Origin: Axinella damicornis
Lineage: Eukaryota; Porifera; Demospongiae; Axinellida; Axinellidae
Assembly: GCA_963931865.1 (NCBI GenBank)
Contig: OZ007517.1
Location: forward strand, 10,498,899-10,562,898
Length of the DNA: 64,000 nt
Direction of reading: 5' to 3'
This document shows positions 1 to 34,075 of this stretch, in pieces (positions within the stretch are counted from its first letter, which is position 1; every line of letters starts with the position of its first letter). The notes under the pieces were generated by a model that saw nothing but the letters and a program-made list of their open reading frames with translations, had not been told where the DNA came from and did no database searches. The translations under genes were made by a program, and so were the position numbers.

Positions 1-359
1 GACCACTTCTTTCAGTAGGCGAGCGTGATGGCAGCTCAACTGGTCTGTTCTGACAGGGTCATACACTACGTAGCTAGGCCTGCAGAATATCTGCTGTTGT
101 TTCCAAGGACTTTAAAAAAAAGATTTTGACCTTTGGTGCCTCAGGACTTAACTTTAACAGCTCTGAACGTACACTTGTGTACCAGCAGTGCTACCCAGCA
201 AACTGATCTTTGTGGGGGAATGTTACACATCTTGAGGATTGTTTAGGTTCCTTGTTGCCAGAATGTGTGGGTGGACGTTTGTAGACTTCAGACTAGGGTT
301 TCACATGTGCTGCACTGTTGTGTATTTGTTGAACCAGGTAGCGTCCAGGAACACATATT

Positions 360-665
360 CCTAATGCCTCCCCTTCCCTCCCCCTCCTCTCCTCCCTCTC
401 CCCTCCTTCCCTCTCCCTCCTTCCCTCCTAACCCATCCCTCCTCCCCTCTTCCCCTTCCCCCTCCCCCTCCCTTCCTCCCCTCCCCCTCCTCCTCCTCTC
501 CTCCTCCCTTCCACCCCCTCTCCCCTCCTCATCTCCCCCCTCCCTCCTCCCCTCCTCCCATCCACCCCTCCACCACTCCTCCCGTCCTCCCCTCCTCCCG
601 TCCTCCCCTCCACCCCTCCACCTCTCCTCCTGTCCTCCCCTCCTCCCGCCCTCCCCTCTTCTCCT
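360..665. repeat. CCT/CCCT-rich polypyrimidine tract
   Basis: About 300 bases of almost pure C and T on the sense strand. It ends at the acceptor of the PIK3R exon at 680. Open reading frames through it are low-complexity artefacts. Confidence 0.85.
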
Positions 666-679
666 TCACCTCTACCTAG

Positions 680-3600
680 GTGTACCACCACGACATCAGT
701 CTATCAGTCATCCCAGCTCGCACAACTACATGGGCACTAATGGAGGTAACCCCACTAGCAGGCTAGTCCGCAGTTGGCTCGTGTTGTGGATTTACTTGTT
801 GTTTTGCTCCCTCCCAGTTCCCCCTCCCATTGTGCCCCCCCTCCCCCCTCGTTCCCGTGCGGCTGATCGTCGGTATTCTGACACACATGACTTGAGGTAC
901 ACTCCTACAGCTCCCCCAAGAAAGTCAAGTAAGTTTTGTCTCCCTCCCTTCCTCCCTCCCTCCCGCTCCCTCCCACTCACTCCCACTCACTCCCACTCAC
1001 TCCCTCCCTCCCTCCCTTTTTACCCTCCCTCTCCCTCCTGCCCTCCCTCCCTCCCTCCCTCTCCCCCTCCCTCCCTCCCTCCCTCCCTCCCTCCCTCCCT
1101 CCCTCCCTCCCTCCCTCCCTCCCTCCCTCCCTCCCACTTCCCTCCTCCCTCCTTCCTTCCTCATCAGCCATTTCCTGATCACAGTATCATATAGTAGCGT
1201 GATGGAGATGGAGAAGTGTATTCTGATCACCTGATTCTCATACGTGCACAGCATAGGTTGCTACTGTTCTACATTTCAAGTTCAACGTGCTCATATTATT
1301 GCTTTCTCTTCAGTGCTCAACAGGGCCCAGACTTCAGGTGATTTTCTCCCAGAACAGCACTTATGTAAGTTTGTCATAGAGTCGGTTGACTCTATTTGTA
1401 GGGATAGAGCGGACCCACAATATGTAATATTTAAATACCAGTTTGCAGTGCATTATGGGTTTTAATGCACGAGTTAACAGTCGGGGGCGAGATAAAAGCC
1501 GAAGGCGAGTGCATTATCCGCCCGAGACCGTTAACTAGATTGCCGAGTGCACTAAAGCCCGTAATGCACTGCTAACTGGTATCTAAACTACTTAGTGCAA
1601 CTCGCTGACCCGAAATAGCCGTTGGTTTTGAAAATTGTGCATTATCTAGATAATGCACACTGAAGTGTGCAATAAGCGATTTAATGCTCCGTCATGTGAT
1701 CGATTCTGAGGCGTCTGATTCGTTGAGGGTTACGTGAGTAGTGCTAAATGATATTAAAATCCCCCAATACTGTCAACATTTAAGACTTTATGGCAACAAA
1801 CCATTCATCTTTAAGTGTTTTTGAAAACTCCTAGTGTCGTAAAAAGCACTGCGACAGTACCGAACCAGTGTCACCAAAAAATCAGCGCTTTCTTCGCACA
1901 AAGCATCTTTGAACAGTGAACTCAAGACCGTTTACTCTGTGCGGGGTGAAGGCTGTCAAGTATGCTGCGAAAAGAAGACGTAAACAAGAGATGTAGGGAT
2001 AGCAAAACTTTATCAGTAATTTCTTTGTGTTCAGCTTTGGTCTGGCATTGCAAAAATCTGGCCAGACATTTTTTAATAATCTCGTTAGAAGTAGGAAATG
2101 GCTGCAGGTGGTGTTGTCTGCTGATCTTCAGCACAGCACAGAGTGCTCGTCTGTCAGCTCATCCCCTACTTTGTCTCCCGTCCATTAGCAGACTAAACAA
2201 GTCTGCTAAGTGAAGTAAGGAAGTCGAAGGAAGCCAGGCTGATGCTAAGGGCTTGCTGATATTCTTCATAGGCGTGGTCTTGGCGCTTGTTTGGGCTGCA
2301 ACATGGCTGGGTACGTGTACATGTGCTTGGCAGAGCCAGCCACCGCGATCCTAAGTGGACATGCCACGCCCAATTGCCTATGCCACGCCCAATTGCCTAT
2401 GCCACGCCCAATTGCCTATGCCAGTGCCAGCACTGCAGACCCGTCACTCGCCCTCGCACTCTATCCGCTCACAGTCGCCGGCTTACGGACCTCACTAGTC
2501 AGTCTGGCGAAGCGCGCGGATGCCACGTGGCGCATGCCTCGCTTAAGTTCACAGCGAAGTTGGGACAGTGTTTGGTGCTCCAGTTCGAGCTCCTGCTGCC
2601 ACTTTCGAATTTGGCCCTCGTTACTTGGCACTTGCCACACTCTTCGAAGGTCCTGCCTTGCTAGTGCTACAGTTTTTGCCCGGCCATTATGTCAGATCAG
2701 GACTGGAAATGGATGCACAATGCACGGAAATGTCCTGACTTTTGTCCGATGACCAACCGTTATACTTTGGTCTGCTGAACAGTGAACTGTTTTATGCTAT
2801 CATCCCTACCTTGTTTCCCTACTTTTTGTAGTTCTTCTGTCCCTACATCTCTATACATTTTCAATACTCATGTTTATTTATGCACTCCATCTATCCTTTT
2901 TCTTGCTCCCTTTCCTCCCTCCCTCCCTCCCTCCCTCCCTTCCTTCTCGTAGCCTCCCCAAAGACGGCCTCCCCAAGTCCCCTTGTCAGGATTCAGGAGA
3001 ACTCCCCCTCCTCTCCATTCTCCTCCTCCCCCACCACCCCCACAAGAGCACCCCCTCCCATACCTCGACGGGCCCGGGAGAGCCCCACCACTCCTGTTGC
3101 TCGCAACATTCTTTTGCCTCGTACAGCCACTACCCCGCCCTCCATGCAGGCACACAATATAAACGTTAACAGGTAATGGTCGTAAAGCACTGTTACATAC
3201 GAGCTAGTATACTGAGTAGTTTACTGATGCAGACTTCTAGTTTACTGAGATGTACATGGTATATAGTTGACTGATACGGTTTGATGACGTAGGAGTGGTA
3301 CCAGGCCTACTGCTTTCTGATGGGGGTTCAAAGGTCACGTATACAGCTGAGCTGGAGAAGGCCTGGGAAGGAGGCTAGGTTCAAGTGCCAACACTGTGTT
3401 CTGTTGTCATGGCTACTGCCATTGTGGTCTTCTCTCTGCTTTGTGTTTGCATGTATGTAGTCAGCTTCTGTTGGACAACATGCGCATTCCACTGAGAGTA
3501 ATGGGAGGCATGCTGTGGGGATTAACCAGCATTGCAAGTCAGACAGTTCCCTCCTCCCCCTTCTGCCTCGCCCTCCTTCCTCCCCCTTCTGCCTCACCCT

Positions 3601-5321
3601 CCTTCCTCCCCCATCCTTCCTCCTCTCCTCCCTTCTCCCTTCTCCCTCCTTCCCCCTTCCCTCCTCCCTCCCTCCTCCCTCCCTCCTCCCTCCTCCCTCC
3701 TCCCTCCCTCCCTCCTCCCTCCTCCCTCCTCCCTCCTCCCTCCTCCCCCCTCCCTCCTCCCCCCCCTCCCTCCCTTCCAGTGCTGGTGTTGGGGACACAT
3801 ATGTCACTACAAGCAGTTTGATGGACCGTCCTGTGGGGGCAGCCCACCCCGTTCCCCCACGACCCAATGTCAAGCCGCTTGAAGAGCAAGACTGGTATTG
3901 GGGGAGCATCTCAAAGTGAGTTGTGTGCTCAGACCTCATCCTGGTTGCTATGCTCAGAGCTCATCCTAGTTGCTATGCTCAGACCTCATCCTGGTTGCTA
4001 TGCTCAGAGCTCATCCTGGTTGCTATGCTCAGAGCTCATCCTGGTTGCTATGCTCAGAGCTCATCCTAGGTGCTATGCTCAGACCTCATCCTGGTTGCTA
4101 TGCTCAGAGCTCATCCTGGTTGCTATGCTCAGACCTCATCCTGGTTGCTATGCTCAGACCTCATCCTGGTTGCTATATTGGGGGTATTGGGGGAGCATCT
4201 CAAAGTGAGTTGTGTGCTCAGACCTCATCCTGGTTGCTATGCTCAGAGCTTATCCTAGTTGCTATGCTCAGACCTCATCCTGGTTGCTATGCTCAGAGCT
4301 CATCCTGGTTGCTATGCTCAGACCTCATCCTGGTTGCTATGCTCAGAGCTCATCCTAGTTGCTATGCTCAGACCTCATCCTGGTTGCTATGCTCAGTGTC
4401 AAGTTAGTGTTTCATTTTTCTCTCCCACCCATCCACCCACCCATCCACTCACCCACACAAACACACGCACACACACCCACACACACACACAGGGAGGAGG
4501 TCACGGACATCATGAAGGAAATGCCAGACGGAGCTTTTCTGGTCAGAGATGCTGCCCGAGTGCGGGGCTACTACACCCTCACACTCAGGTGCCTGCACAC
4601 CAATAGTTTACTGGAGTATACTGAGTTGACTCCCTAGGATGCAGATGTTTGATTCTTGTGTGTGCAAATAGTTTACTGGAGTATACTGAGTTGACTCCCT
4701 AAGATGCAGATGTTTGATTGTCATGTGCGCAAATAGTTTACTGGAGTATACTAGTTGACCCCAAAAATGTAGAGATTGATCTTACATGTAGTCGTTAATG
4801 TGTTTCTGACTTCCTTCTGAAGAGTTACTCATTTCCCCCTCCTCCCTCCCCTCCTCCCTCCCCTCCTCCCTCCCCTTCACCTCCCTCTGCCCCCCACTTT
4901 ACCCTTCTTCCCCTCACCCCTCTACCCCCTTGCCCCTCCGCCCCCTCCCTCTCTCCCATAACCCCTCTCTCACATCACCCCTCTCTCCCATCACCCCTCT
5001 ACCCCCTCCGTCCCCTCCCTCTCTCCCATAACCCCTCCACCCCCTCACCCCTTCCCCCCACCCCTCCACCCCCCTCCCATGCCCATGACAGGAAAGGTGG
5101 TGTGAACAGGTTAATCCGGATCATGTACAAGGACGGTCTGTATGGGTTTGCGGAACCCCTGGAGTTCCACTCAGTGGTGGAGCTCATCGAGTACTACCGC
5201 GATCACTCGCTGTCCCCGTACAGCCCCAAACTGGACATCACTCTTGTTAGACCGATCTCACGCTTGGAGAGGTTTGAGATGGAGCAAGAAGGAGCCACGC
5301 TATGGAATACGGTAGGCTTGC

Positions 5322-5352
<31 letters not shown>

Positions 5353-5431
5353 GAATATGTAGATCACGGTGTTGGAGAGTCTGGATGATTCTAATCCCGT
5401 GTTGTGTGTGTGTATGTGTGTGTGTGTGAGA

Positions 5432-5505
<74 letters not shown>

Positions 5506-5574
5506 GAGAGAGGAATATGTAGATCACGGTGTTGGAGAGTCTGGATGATTCTAATCCTGTGTTGTGTGTGTGTA

Positions 5575-5614
<40 letters not shown>

Positions 5615-5676
5615 GAATATGTCGATCACGGTGTTGGAGAGTCTGGATGATTCTAATCCTGTGTTGTGTGTGTGTA

Positions 5677-5712
<36 letters not shown>

Positions 5713-8700
5713 GAATATGTAGATCACGGTGTTGGAGAGTCTGGATGATTCTAATCCTGTGTTGTGTGTGTGTGGTAGGAGATCACTGTGGACACGGTGG
5801 TGGAGAGTCTGCGGAACATTGAGCGTGAGCTGAGGGAGAAGAACAACAAGTACAATGACCTCAAGAGCAAGCTGGAGAGAACCAGCGAGGTACGTCCATC
5901 TGGTCTATCTTTGTGATTCTGTGTTCAGCACGGCACCTCTGACAGACCAGCTGAGGTATGTTTTTATGCCAAATTTGGAAAATAGGTATTGGGGATGAAC
6001 ATTACACTAGGTATAGGGCCGAGATATGAAGCTGGGGATTGTGCCATTGTGGTCAGCATAAAAAGAGCTTTCAAATGATGTCCTTAAAATGATTTTTAAT
6101 GTCGGTCACATTTTTGCCAAAAATTGCACTCGACCAAAGGCTATAATCCATGGTTTTTCATGATTTTGGGTCAAAATTCAACCTACCACAAAATGGACAT
6201 CATTGGAATGCTCCATTCATGCTGATCACAATGGTGCAAATCCCAGCTTCATATCTCCTTCCTAGCCCAAGATACATAGCATAGTATAAAATCAGTTTAG
6301 TGTGCTATAGCTGCATGCCTAGCCTCGTTCCCAGGCCTTCTACACTGTCTACAGTAGCTTTGCATACTGTAAGGATCAGAACTGGAGGTATGGAAGGCCT
6401 GGGAGTGAGGCTATGGGTGCCCTCCACAACAGGAGTGTACATTTGCTTTGAAGTTTACATCTTTGCTGGCTTCACTGTGTATCCTTGGTGTGCTAATGCA
6501 GTACTGAAAACACACAATGTATGTAACAGGATGTAGTACCAGAACGGCAAAAGGTAGGGAAACAAAGCAGGGATCTGTCGCTCACCAAGAGTGCTGTTTC
6601 TGCCATTTTGGTTCATCGAAATGGCACATCAGTCACCCTGTAGAACAGGAGTGCTAATTACATATCAAAATGTGCCAGTTTTGGCATGTGAACATACCTG
6701 TCGCGCCTCCACCGTCCCAATACAGTCGTCACCCACACCTCCACCCTTCCCACATACACATCGCTCACACCTCCACCTTCCTCACGTACACACATCACTC
6801 CCACCTCCACCCTTCCCACACGCACACCACTCACACCTCCGCTCCATCATACCCCTCACAGGAGATCAAATTAATGAGGCTGGACATAGCAGCTCAGAAT
6901 CAGATCATCGCGATCATGGACGAGGGCCTCAAGGAACACGAGAAAAATCACAGTGCATGTCCGCAGCAGATAAGACCTGAGTATGTGGAGGGGGAGGGGG
7001 GAGGGAGGGCAGGGAGGAGAGGAGTAGAGGGGGAGGGAGGGGGGAGGGAGGGAGGGGGGAGGGAGGACAAGGAGGAGAGGAGGAGAGAGGAGGGGAGAGG
7101 GAGGGTGGGGAGGAGGTGATCATCTAAGTGGCCTCTCACACACCCCCGCTAACCGCCACACACTTGCCCGCACATTTCTCAGCCTCCTTCAAAACTATGA
7201 GCTGCTGAGACGTCGGTTTCGGATGCAGCGTGACGGCCATGACGAACTGAACCAGAAGCTGCGAAGGACGGAAATGACCAAGAACTGTCTGGACACAGAT
7301 CTCAACAGCCTCAAGCCGGAGATCAAGAGACTGCAGGCAGAGAAGGGGAACAAGCTCAGGTGAGGTGGTCGCCGTGGGGTGCTGCTGGCTGGCACAGTGT
7401 TGTTAAAGAACAACAGTTTCGGTGATAGAACCCTCCCTCCCTCTCTCCCCCCTCCCTCTTCACTCCCTCCCTCACGCTTCCGCTCTGTCTCTCCTCTCAC
7501 CTCTTCCCTCCCTCCCTCCATAGGTTCCTAAACCAGCGAGGTGTCAATGACATCAACGCACGGCTACACGGCATTGACGGGGATGAAGACAACTCGGAAG
7601 ACCTGTATGCGACCTACGCCATGCTTCACACATACAGGAAAGAGTACGTGAGCTGTAATGAGGTGGTCCTCACTACCTAAGTCCCCCCCCCCCCCCCCCC
7701 CCCCGCGAATACTCTGTACATATACTAGGGGTCCAAGTGATCAAATGTTCGAATATGATCGTGAATGTGCTATTAGAAGGGGAAAGAGAAGGCATAATCT
7801 GATGCTCTCCCCTATCTGCATGAACATTGTAGCTGCTGCAATGATAGTCATGTGCACAGTATGTACATTGCATATTCTGTTCAAGAGGTGTGTTTCCAAG
7901 GTGCTGTCATATTGCTCCCACGCAGGTCCGACTACGAACGTATCTCGGAAGAGATCCGGAGGCGTGGTCGTAAGCCGCCTCCCCCCCTCCCCCCCAGTGA
8001 TCCCAGGCAGCCCCCCCATATGCTAGACGCCACCCTCACACGCCCCGTACCTCCTAGGGACCGTAAGCGGACAGTGGTAGAGAGGCCTCCGCCCCCACCA
8101 GCCGAGGGAATCACAGAGTTTGTTGATGTGAGTTACATGTGTTTACTAGGAGTACGTGTCTGCACCATGCCTCGTGTGTGCGCCATGTGGCGTGACCACA
8201 TGCTCACAAGTATAGCTACATGATCTAGCTTTGATAGTGTGGAGCCAATATGGATGATGCTCACTGTTCGACTCGACATGTAGCTCCTGAAGCACATGTA
8301 CCCTAGCCTCTGGCTATATGCAAGACTATTGTAGAGTTTCCGCAACTGCGCTCACGGTTGGACTCCACACGTAGCTGCTCGAGCTCTGCAAGCCATGAGG
8401 TATTGGTTAGCAATGCTCAACTTGGCACTACAAAATTCTAGCTCAGGGTTGTGTTATATTTTCTGTGTGTGTGTCTGCAGGGCCAACTGATCAGCTACAC
8501 GCAGCTGCAGGTTTCAGTGGACTTACCCCACTTCAACCAGGGCACTTGGATGGACCCCACCGTCTCGTAGGTTTTGCAGTCATCTTTGTCAGTCAACTCA
8601 GTATATCAGCTCAGGTCGGTGTGTGTTGATCTTCACCCTGATCCACAGGAGGGAGGGATCAAGAGACAAACTTCACGGGAAGTCCAATGGGACCTTCCTG

Positions 8701-9131
8701 GTACGACCTAAGGGTACGAACTTGGACGATGTTCCTGTCAGTGAGCCCACTCACAGCCACACGATAGACATCATGTAAGTCTTCACTGCATGCCCACTGA
8801 CTTTGAAATTGAGATTGTTAACAGAACTGCTCCTTTCCCTCTTATTCACCCCTCTCCCCTCCTCTGTCCCCCTGCTCTCCATCCTTTTCCCTCTACCTCC
8901 TCTCCATCGCCCTCCCCCATCCCCCTTCTCTCCTCCCCTCTTCACAGTGATGGTGGAAAATTCAAACGTATCCCTGTATTCAAGGGTCCAGGCGGGGGAT
9001 TTGGGTTTGCCCCCCCGTACGAGTTTGACTCGCTCCTGAGCCTGGTGCTCTATTACGCCACCAACACAATGGAGAAGCATAATCCTGATCTTGAAACAAT
9101 GCTCAAATTTCCTGCCTTCCATAAACAATGA
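680..9131 (+). CDS. PIK3R: PI3-kinase class IA regulatory subunit (p85-like), 5' end outside window
   Basis: This is the adaptor subunit that holds and inhibits the p110 lipid kinase and recruits it to phosphotyrosines. Exons supported by phase-compatible GT-AG junctions: 680-745, 818-928, 1314-1364, 2953-3172, 3781-3915, 4493-4588, 5092-5311, 5779-5889, 6862-6980, 7183-7359, 7524-7643, 7926-8127, 8481-8566, 8649-8774, 8948-9131. Domain order: a Pro-rich linker ([10 protein letters not shown]); N-terminal SH2 starting WYWGSISK with the phosphotyrosine-binding FLVRD; an inter-SH2 coiled coil (5779-7643); a second Pro-rich stretch (7960-8100); and a C-terminal SH2 with FLVRP and FGFAPPYEF, ending ...AFHKQ. 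The first exons (680-745, 1314-1364) are small symmetric phase-1 exons and are less certain. SH3 or RhoGAP domains, if present, lie upstream of base 1. Family identity is clear from the SH2-coiled coil-SH2 order; the ortholog number (R1/R2/R3) cannot be assigned. Confidence 0.9.
940..1145. repeat. (CCCT)n tract
   Basis: Long CCCT tandem run just after the PIK3R exon ending at 928, within the following intron. It explains several Pro/Leu/Ser-rich and Gly/Arg/Glu-rich open frames that are not genes. Confidence 0.85.
1429..1588. mobile_element. Palindromic MITE-like element
   Basis: The ends are imperfect inverted repeats: the left arm holds TACCAGTTTGCAGTGCATTA, and the right arm holds its counterpart TAATGCACTGCTAACTGGTA. 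It lies in a PIK3R intron. No coding capacity is seen. It is read as a non-autonomous DNA element. Confidence 0.55.
1637..1658. repeat. 22-bp perfect palindrome
   Basis: GTGCATTATCT followed by its exact reverse complement. It reuses the GTGCATTA core of the palindromic element just upstream, so it is probably a remnant of the same family. Confidence 0.6.
1659..2952 (+). other. PIK3R intron interior, no gene seen
   Basis: Contains a 19-bp unit (ATGCCACGCCCAATTGCCT) repeated about three times near 2360-2420. Short overlapping open frames show no recognisable domain or splice logic. Confidence 0.5.
3540..3778. repeat. CCT-rich polypyrimidine tract at a 3' splice site
   Basis: Runs without a break into the AG acceptor of the PIK3R exon starting at 3781. 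Confidence 0.85.
3920..4396. repeat. 25-bp minisatellite with an embedded copy of an exon end
   Basis: About 18 units of a 25-mer containing TCATCCTGGTTGCTATGCTC, with a CAGAC/CAGAG alternation. Around 4183-4215 the array is interrupted by a second copy of the last ~20 bases of the preceding exon plus its GTGAGT donor. The array therefore grew by duplication that included the exon boundary. Confidence 0.85.
4601..4765. repeat. ~66-bp tandem repeat, 2.5 copies
   Basis: The unit carries AATAGTTTACTGGAGTATAC and then TGCAGATGTTTGATT. It lies in the intron between two exons of the N-terminal SH2 domain. Confidence 0.8.
4830..5080. repeat. CCCCT-rich polypyrimidine tract
   Basis: C/T-rich tract leading to the acceptor of the PIK3R exon starting at 5092. 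Confidence 0.8.
5312..5778. repeat. Compound microsatellite with four ~100-bp units
   Basis: (GT)n and (GA)n blocks alternate with a conserved ~50-base block containing ATCACGGTGTTGGAGAGTCT. That block resembles the first bases of the next exon (5779), which read GAGATCACTG, then ACGGTGGTGGAGAGTCTGCG. The array may derive from exon-edge duplication. Confidence 0.75.
5990..6275. mobile_element. MITE-like element with ~40-bp terminal inverted repeats
   Basis: The left arm includes GATATGAAGCTGGGG and ATTGTGCCATTGTGGTCAGC. The right arm has the inverse: GCTGATCACAATGGTGC and CCCAGCTTCATATC. It lies in a PIK3R intron and has no coding capacity. Confidence 0.7.
6990..7120. repeat. GGA-rich tract on + strand
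   Basis: G/A-rich low complexity directly after the donor at 6981 of PIK3R. It is purine-rich on the sense strand, unlike most tracts in this gene, which are pyrimidine-rich and precede acceptors. Confidence 0.7.
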
Positions 9132-9775
9132 TGGCAGAAAAAATCATTTTAAATGCTGTGTTCTGAACTGACAGAATTGTGGTCCTGTGCAGGGACTCTC
9201 ACCAATAATGGTTTTTATTTAGTGTATATAAATAATTATAGTGTTTCTGATGTGTTTGTCTTCTCATCTTTTATCCAATAAGGACTTCACAGATCATTGA
9301 ACATCTTTCGTTTCCAAGTGCTGCACAGAGTTGGCATACTTGTAATTTTTTCTGTGACTGGTCTCTCGGAAGTACAGATTATGTTGTGCATAAAGTTGGT
9401 TGTGTGATCCTGAGGTCTCGTTCCGAGATCCCAGCCCGTCTGGGAATGAAGCCGGCCAGACGTGCCCCGCCCATTGTTTTGCGAGTTGTCATCCGCCGGG
9501 CCAACTAGACTAATCTAATCCGACCTGCCTACACTATCAGTAAAAGACCCAAAAGTGAAGCTTGGAGTTCTGTAGGAGAACTGTAGCGATCTGCGTGTCC
9601 TAGTACATCAGAAGTATATAGCGGGTGCTGTTGGCGGTTTATATAGATCTACTCTTGTGTAAGAAAGAGGGCGTGGCTGGTTGCTGCGAGGTGGGTGTTG
9701 CTCGTGCGTACTATCCCCCCCGCTAGTAAGTACCTCTGATTCATGTTCTGCACTCTTCTCCACACATGCAGCACA
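9132..9775. other. Intergenic region between PIK3R and the cadherin gene
   Basis: Holds the 3' UTR of PIK3R (an ATAAATAATTATA stretch near 9227 is AT-rich and could serve 3' end formation) and the 5' region of the next gene. An imperfect inverted GTCTCGTTCCGAGATC/CCGTCTGGGAATG segment lies near 9416-9455. No gene is seen. Confidence 0.45.
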
Positions 9776-26994
<17,219 letters not shown>

Positions 26995-27272
26995 ATCATT
27001 GACAGCTGCCAGTCCACATACTCACTACATAGCCGGAGCAGTATCTTTTTACAATGACATCATGTGTAAATAGCTGGTGTGTTGGTAGTTAGTGCATGTC
27101 CTAATTAATTGCTATTGTCAATATCCCACAATGCCGAGTGTGTTGTAATCATGTATGGTATGTACACACAACAACTTCTGTATCGGTAAACAAACAGCCA
27201 AAAGCAGCCCATCAATTGTTACATAAATTGCCTAGGAGGAAATAATAATTTAGCTACTCCAGAAGTGGAGGG

Positions 27273-33460
<6,188 letters not shown>

Positions 33461-34075
33461 TCTGGTCTCAGACAATTGGTTCACTACCTCTTTCTGCAAG
33501 AGATCAACGCACGAGGTCTATCTTTTATATTGCGCATGCTCGGTAGCGTATAAGTGGGCGGATGCGTGGTAAAATCTGATTGGTCAACGTGTCGGCAGCC
33601 GTACCCGTACAGTATAGTACGTACAGGGCCAGGGCTAGGGCGGGCGATCCGGTGGCCGGCGCGGTACAGAGTATATATACGTAGTAGTCTCGGTACCAGA
33701 CCATTCGCGCACGGATAGTCTGGTACCGAGACTAAGTCCAGTATGTTGACATAGGATGTTTACCATAAACAGAAATCTCTGCATGGCGCATATGCGCATA
33801 CATGGCCGGCCGGGCACGTACAAGGCCGGATCAGCGTGATGTTGGGTGGGGCTAGCTGCCAGCCTAATTAGCTAACTTGTATATAATATAGTACTACCGA
33901 AAGCTGGGTGGTGCATATTCACGCACGAATGCTAAGTAAATTCCTGTCCTCGTGTTTGCTGCGTGTATGAATAATTATTTATACACGCAGCAATTTAATA
34001 CTCGTACTCGGGCTTCAGCTATAGGCTTGATTCCTGCAGACCCTCTCGAGGTTCGCTTCATCCGCTCACTAGGAA
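33461..34075. promoter_or_regulatory. Divergent intergenic region, calreticulin / SelJ copy 1
   Basis: 615 bases between two start codons on opposite strands, presumably holding both promoters. It contains a hairpin near 33692-33735 (GTCTCGGTACCAGAC with its inverse GTCTGGTACCGAGAC). No clear ER-stress element was identified by eye. Confidence 0.5.

Noticed and set aside
2287..2752. Two overlapping + strand ORFs (125 and 153 residues) in a PIK3R intron
   Set aside because: They overlap in different frames, contain a short tandem repeat, and show no domain or splice support.
3867..4606. Overlapping open frames in the 25-bp array ([15 protein letters not shown] repeats)
   Set aside because: Intronic minisatellite between two phase-matched SH2 exons. 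The frames cross the donor at 3916.
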